A stretch of DNA of 6,617 nt from the NCBI GenBank assembly GCA_030150585.1, contig JASLFM010000380.1, positions 1 through 6,617 on the forward strand, in the 5' to 3' direction. Shown here piece after piece: positions 6,234 to 6,617 of this stretch. Origin of the DNA: Acidovorax sp. GTDB lineage: Bacteria; Pseudomonadota; Gammaproteobacteria; Burkholderiales; Burkholderiaceae_C. The notes under the pieces were generated by a model. The model saw only the letters and a list, made by a program, of their open reading frames with translations, had not been told where the DNA came from and searched no databases. The translations under genes and the position numbers were made by a program. Positions within the stretch are counted from its first letter, which is position 1, and every line of letters begins with the position of its first letter.

Positions 6234-6617
6234 TTACGCAGGGGCGTGCCGCACGCCCCGCGCCGGCCGCGTCGCGCGCAGCCCCATCCACTGCAGTTCG
6301 GCAAGCACCACGACCACGACGGCCTGCACCGCCAGCCAGGCGCAGCCCAATGCCGTCAGCGGCAGCGCACCACTGAATGCCAGCGCACCGCACGCCAATG
6401 CCCAGCCGAAGTTGCCCAACACCACCAGGCCGATCAGCGTGCGCGGCACGGGGTTGCGCACCGCCATCCAGGCGGCCGCCAGCGCATAGACGATGAGGAA
6501 TGCGCCCGAGCCCCACAGCAGCGGCGCGGGCAGCCCGGTCAGCGCAGCCATGGGCCCGGCCAAGGCCAGCTGCAGCGCGCCCGTGCCGGCGCAGGACGCC
6601 GCGTCCACGGCCATCAC
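6234..6617 (-). CDS. Small integral membrane protein, function unknown (5' end outside window)
   Basis: The minus-strand frame ends with TAA at 6234-6236 and stays open to the window edge. 127 residues are visible; a GTG sits exactly at the edge and an ATG is the next codon. Because a hydrophobic segment already starts near the first visible residues, the true start may lie beyond the window. Four hydrophobic helices can be drawn at about visible residues 8-27, 32-53, 58-82 and 85-107. The best-marked pieces are VLGNFGWALACGALAFSG (66-83) and VVLAELQWMGLR (103-114), followed by a short basic tail. I recognise this as the style of small four-helix hypothetical proteins common in Gram-negative bacteria, without known function. 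It converges on trhP with only four bases between the stops. Codon use matches its neighbours. Confidence 0.7.
   Translation of the reverse strand: MMAVDAASCAGTGALQLALAGPMAALTGLPAPLLWGSGAFLIVYALAAAWMAVRNPVPRTLIGLVVLGNFGWALACGALAFSGALPLTALGCAWLAVQAVVVVVLAELQWMGLRATRPARGVRHAPA
6241..6259. terminator. Perfect 8-bp hairpin at the convergent gene junction
   Basis: GGGGCGTG at 6241-6248 is the exact reverse complement of CACGCCCC at 6252-6259, with a 3-base loop (CCG). It begins 12 bases after the trhP stop and lies in the last codons of the minus-strand gene. No T-run follows on either strand, so it is not a classical intrinsic terminator. It could still slow or end transcription from one or both sides, or protect the trhP mRNA 3' end. 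The hairpin is certain as sequence; its role is a guess. Confidence 0.35.

Noticed and set aside
3146..6304. A minus-strand open frame of more than 1000 codons running opposite the hydrolase, LysR relic and trhP
   Set aside because: The plus-strand genes have clear family matches through the same stretch. The antisense frame gives His/Ala/Gly/Val-rich low-complexity protein with no motif, as expected opposite GC-rich codons.

Overview
This GC-rich window has dense genes, G/C-ending codons and proteins that look like those of Burkholderiales. The gene order and protein types suggest the family Comamonadaceae (Acidovorax, Alicycliphilus or Delftia relatives). That placement is inference from family resemblance, not from a marker gene.

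Bases 1-3199 (+ strand) are the 3' part of a cytochrome bo3-type ubiquinol oxidase operon. They hold the last 28 codons of cyoC, a complete cyoD, a SURF1-family oxidase assembly factor, and a RegB/PrrB-type redox-sensing histidine kinase with its RegA/PrrA-type response regulator. Every junction is tight: cyoC/cyoD abut, and the next three pairs overlap by 4, 14 and 11 bases. This points to one translationally coupled transcript. The layout suggests a closed loop: an oxidase that consumes ubiquinol, a factor that helps assemble it, and a kinase with the quinone-binding motif GGTSNPF that could report quinone-pool redox state to the regulator.

Bases 3236-4579 (+) encode an exported alpha/beta-hydrolase of unknown substrate, with a recognisable Ser-Asp-His triad and six cysteines in the predicted mature chain. 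Directly after its stop, in the 282-base gap before the next gene, lies the wreck of a LysR-family regulator. One piece comes from the early effector-binding domain and one from the extreme C-terminus. They lie in different frames, and the HTH and the middle of the effector domain are missing.

Bases 4862-6229 (+) encode TrhP (YegQ), the U32-family protein needed for prephenate-dependent 5-hydroxyuridine formation at tRNA position 34. Four bases after its stop, and convergent with it, is the 3' end of a small multi-spanning membrane protein of unknown function (6234-6617, - strand), which runs off the window. A perfect 8-bp hairpin sits at this convergent junction.

I see no tRNA, rRNA, CRISPR array, insertion sequence or phage gene. 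Most of the window is recognisable chromosomal gene content. The points most worth following are the oxidase-sensor operon, the LysR relic and the uncharacterised secreted hydrolase.
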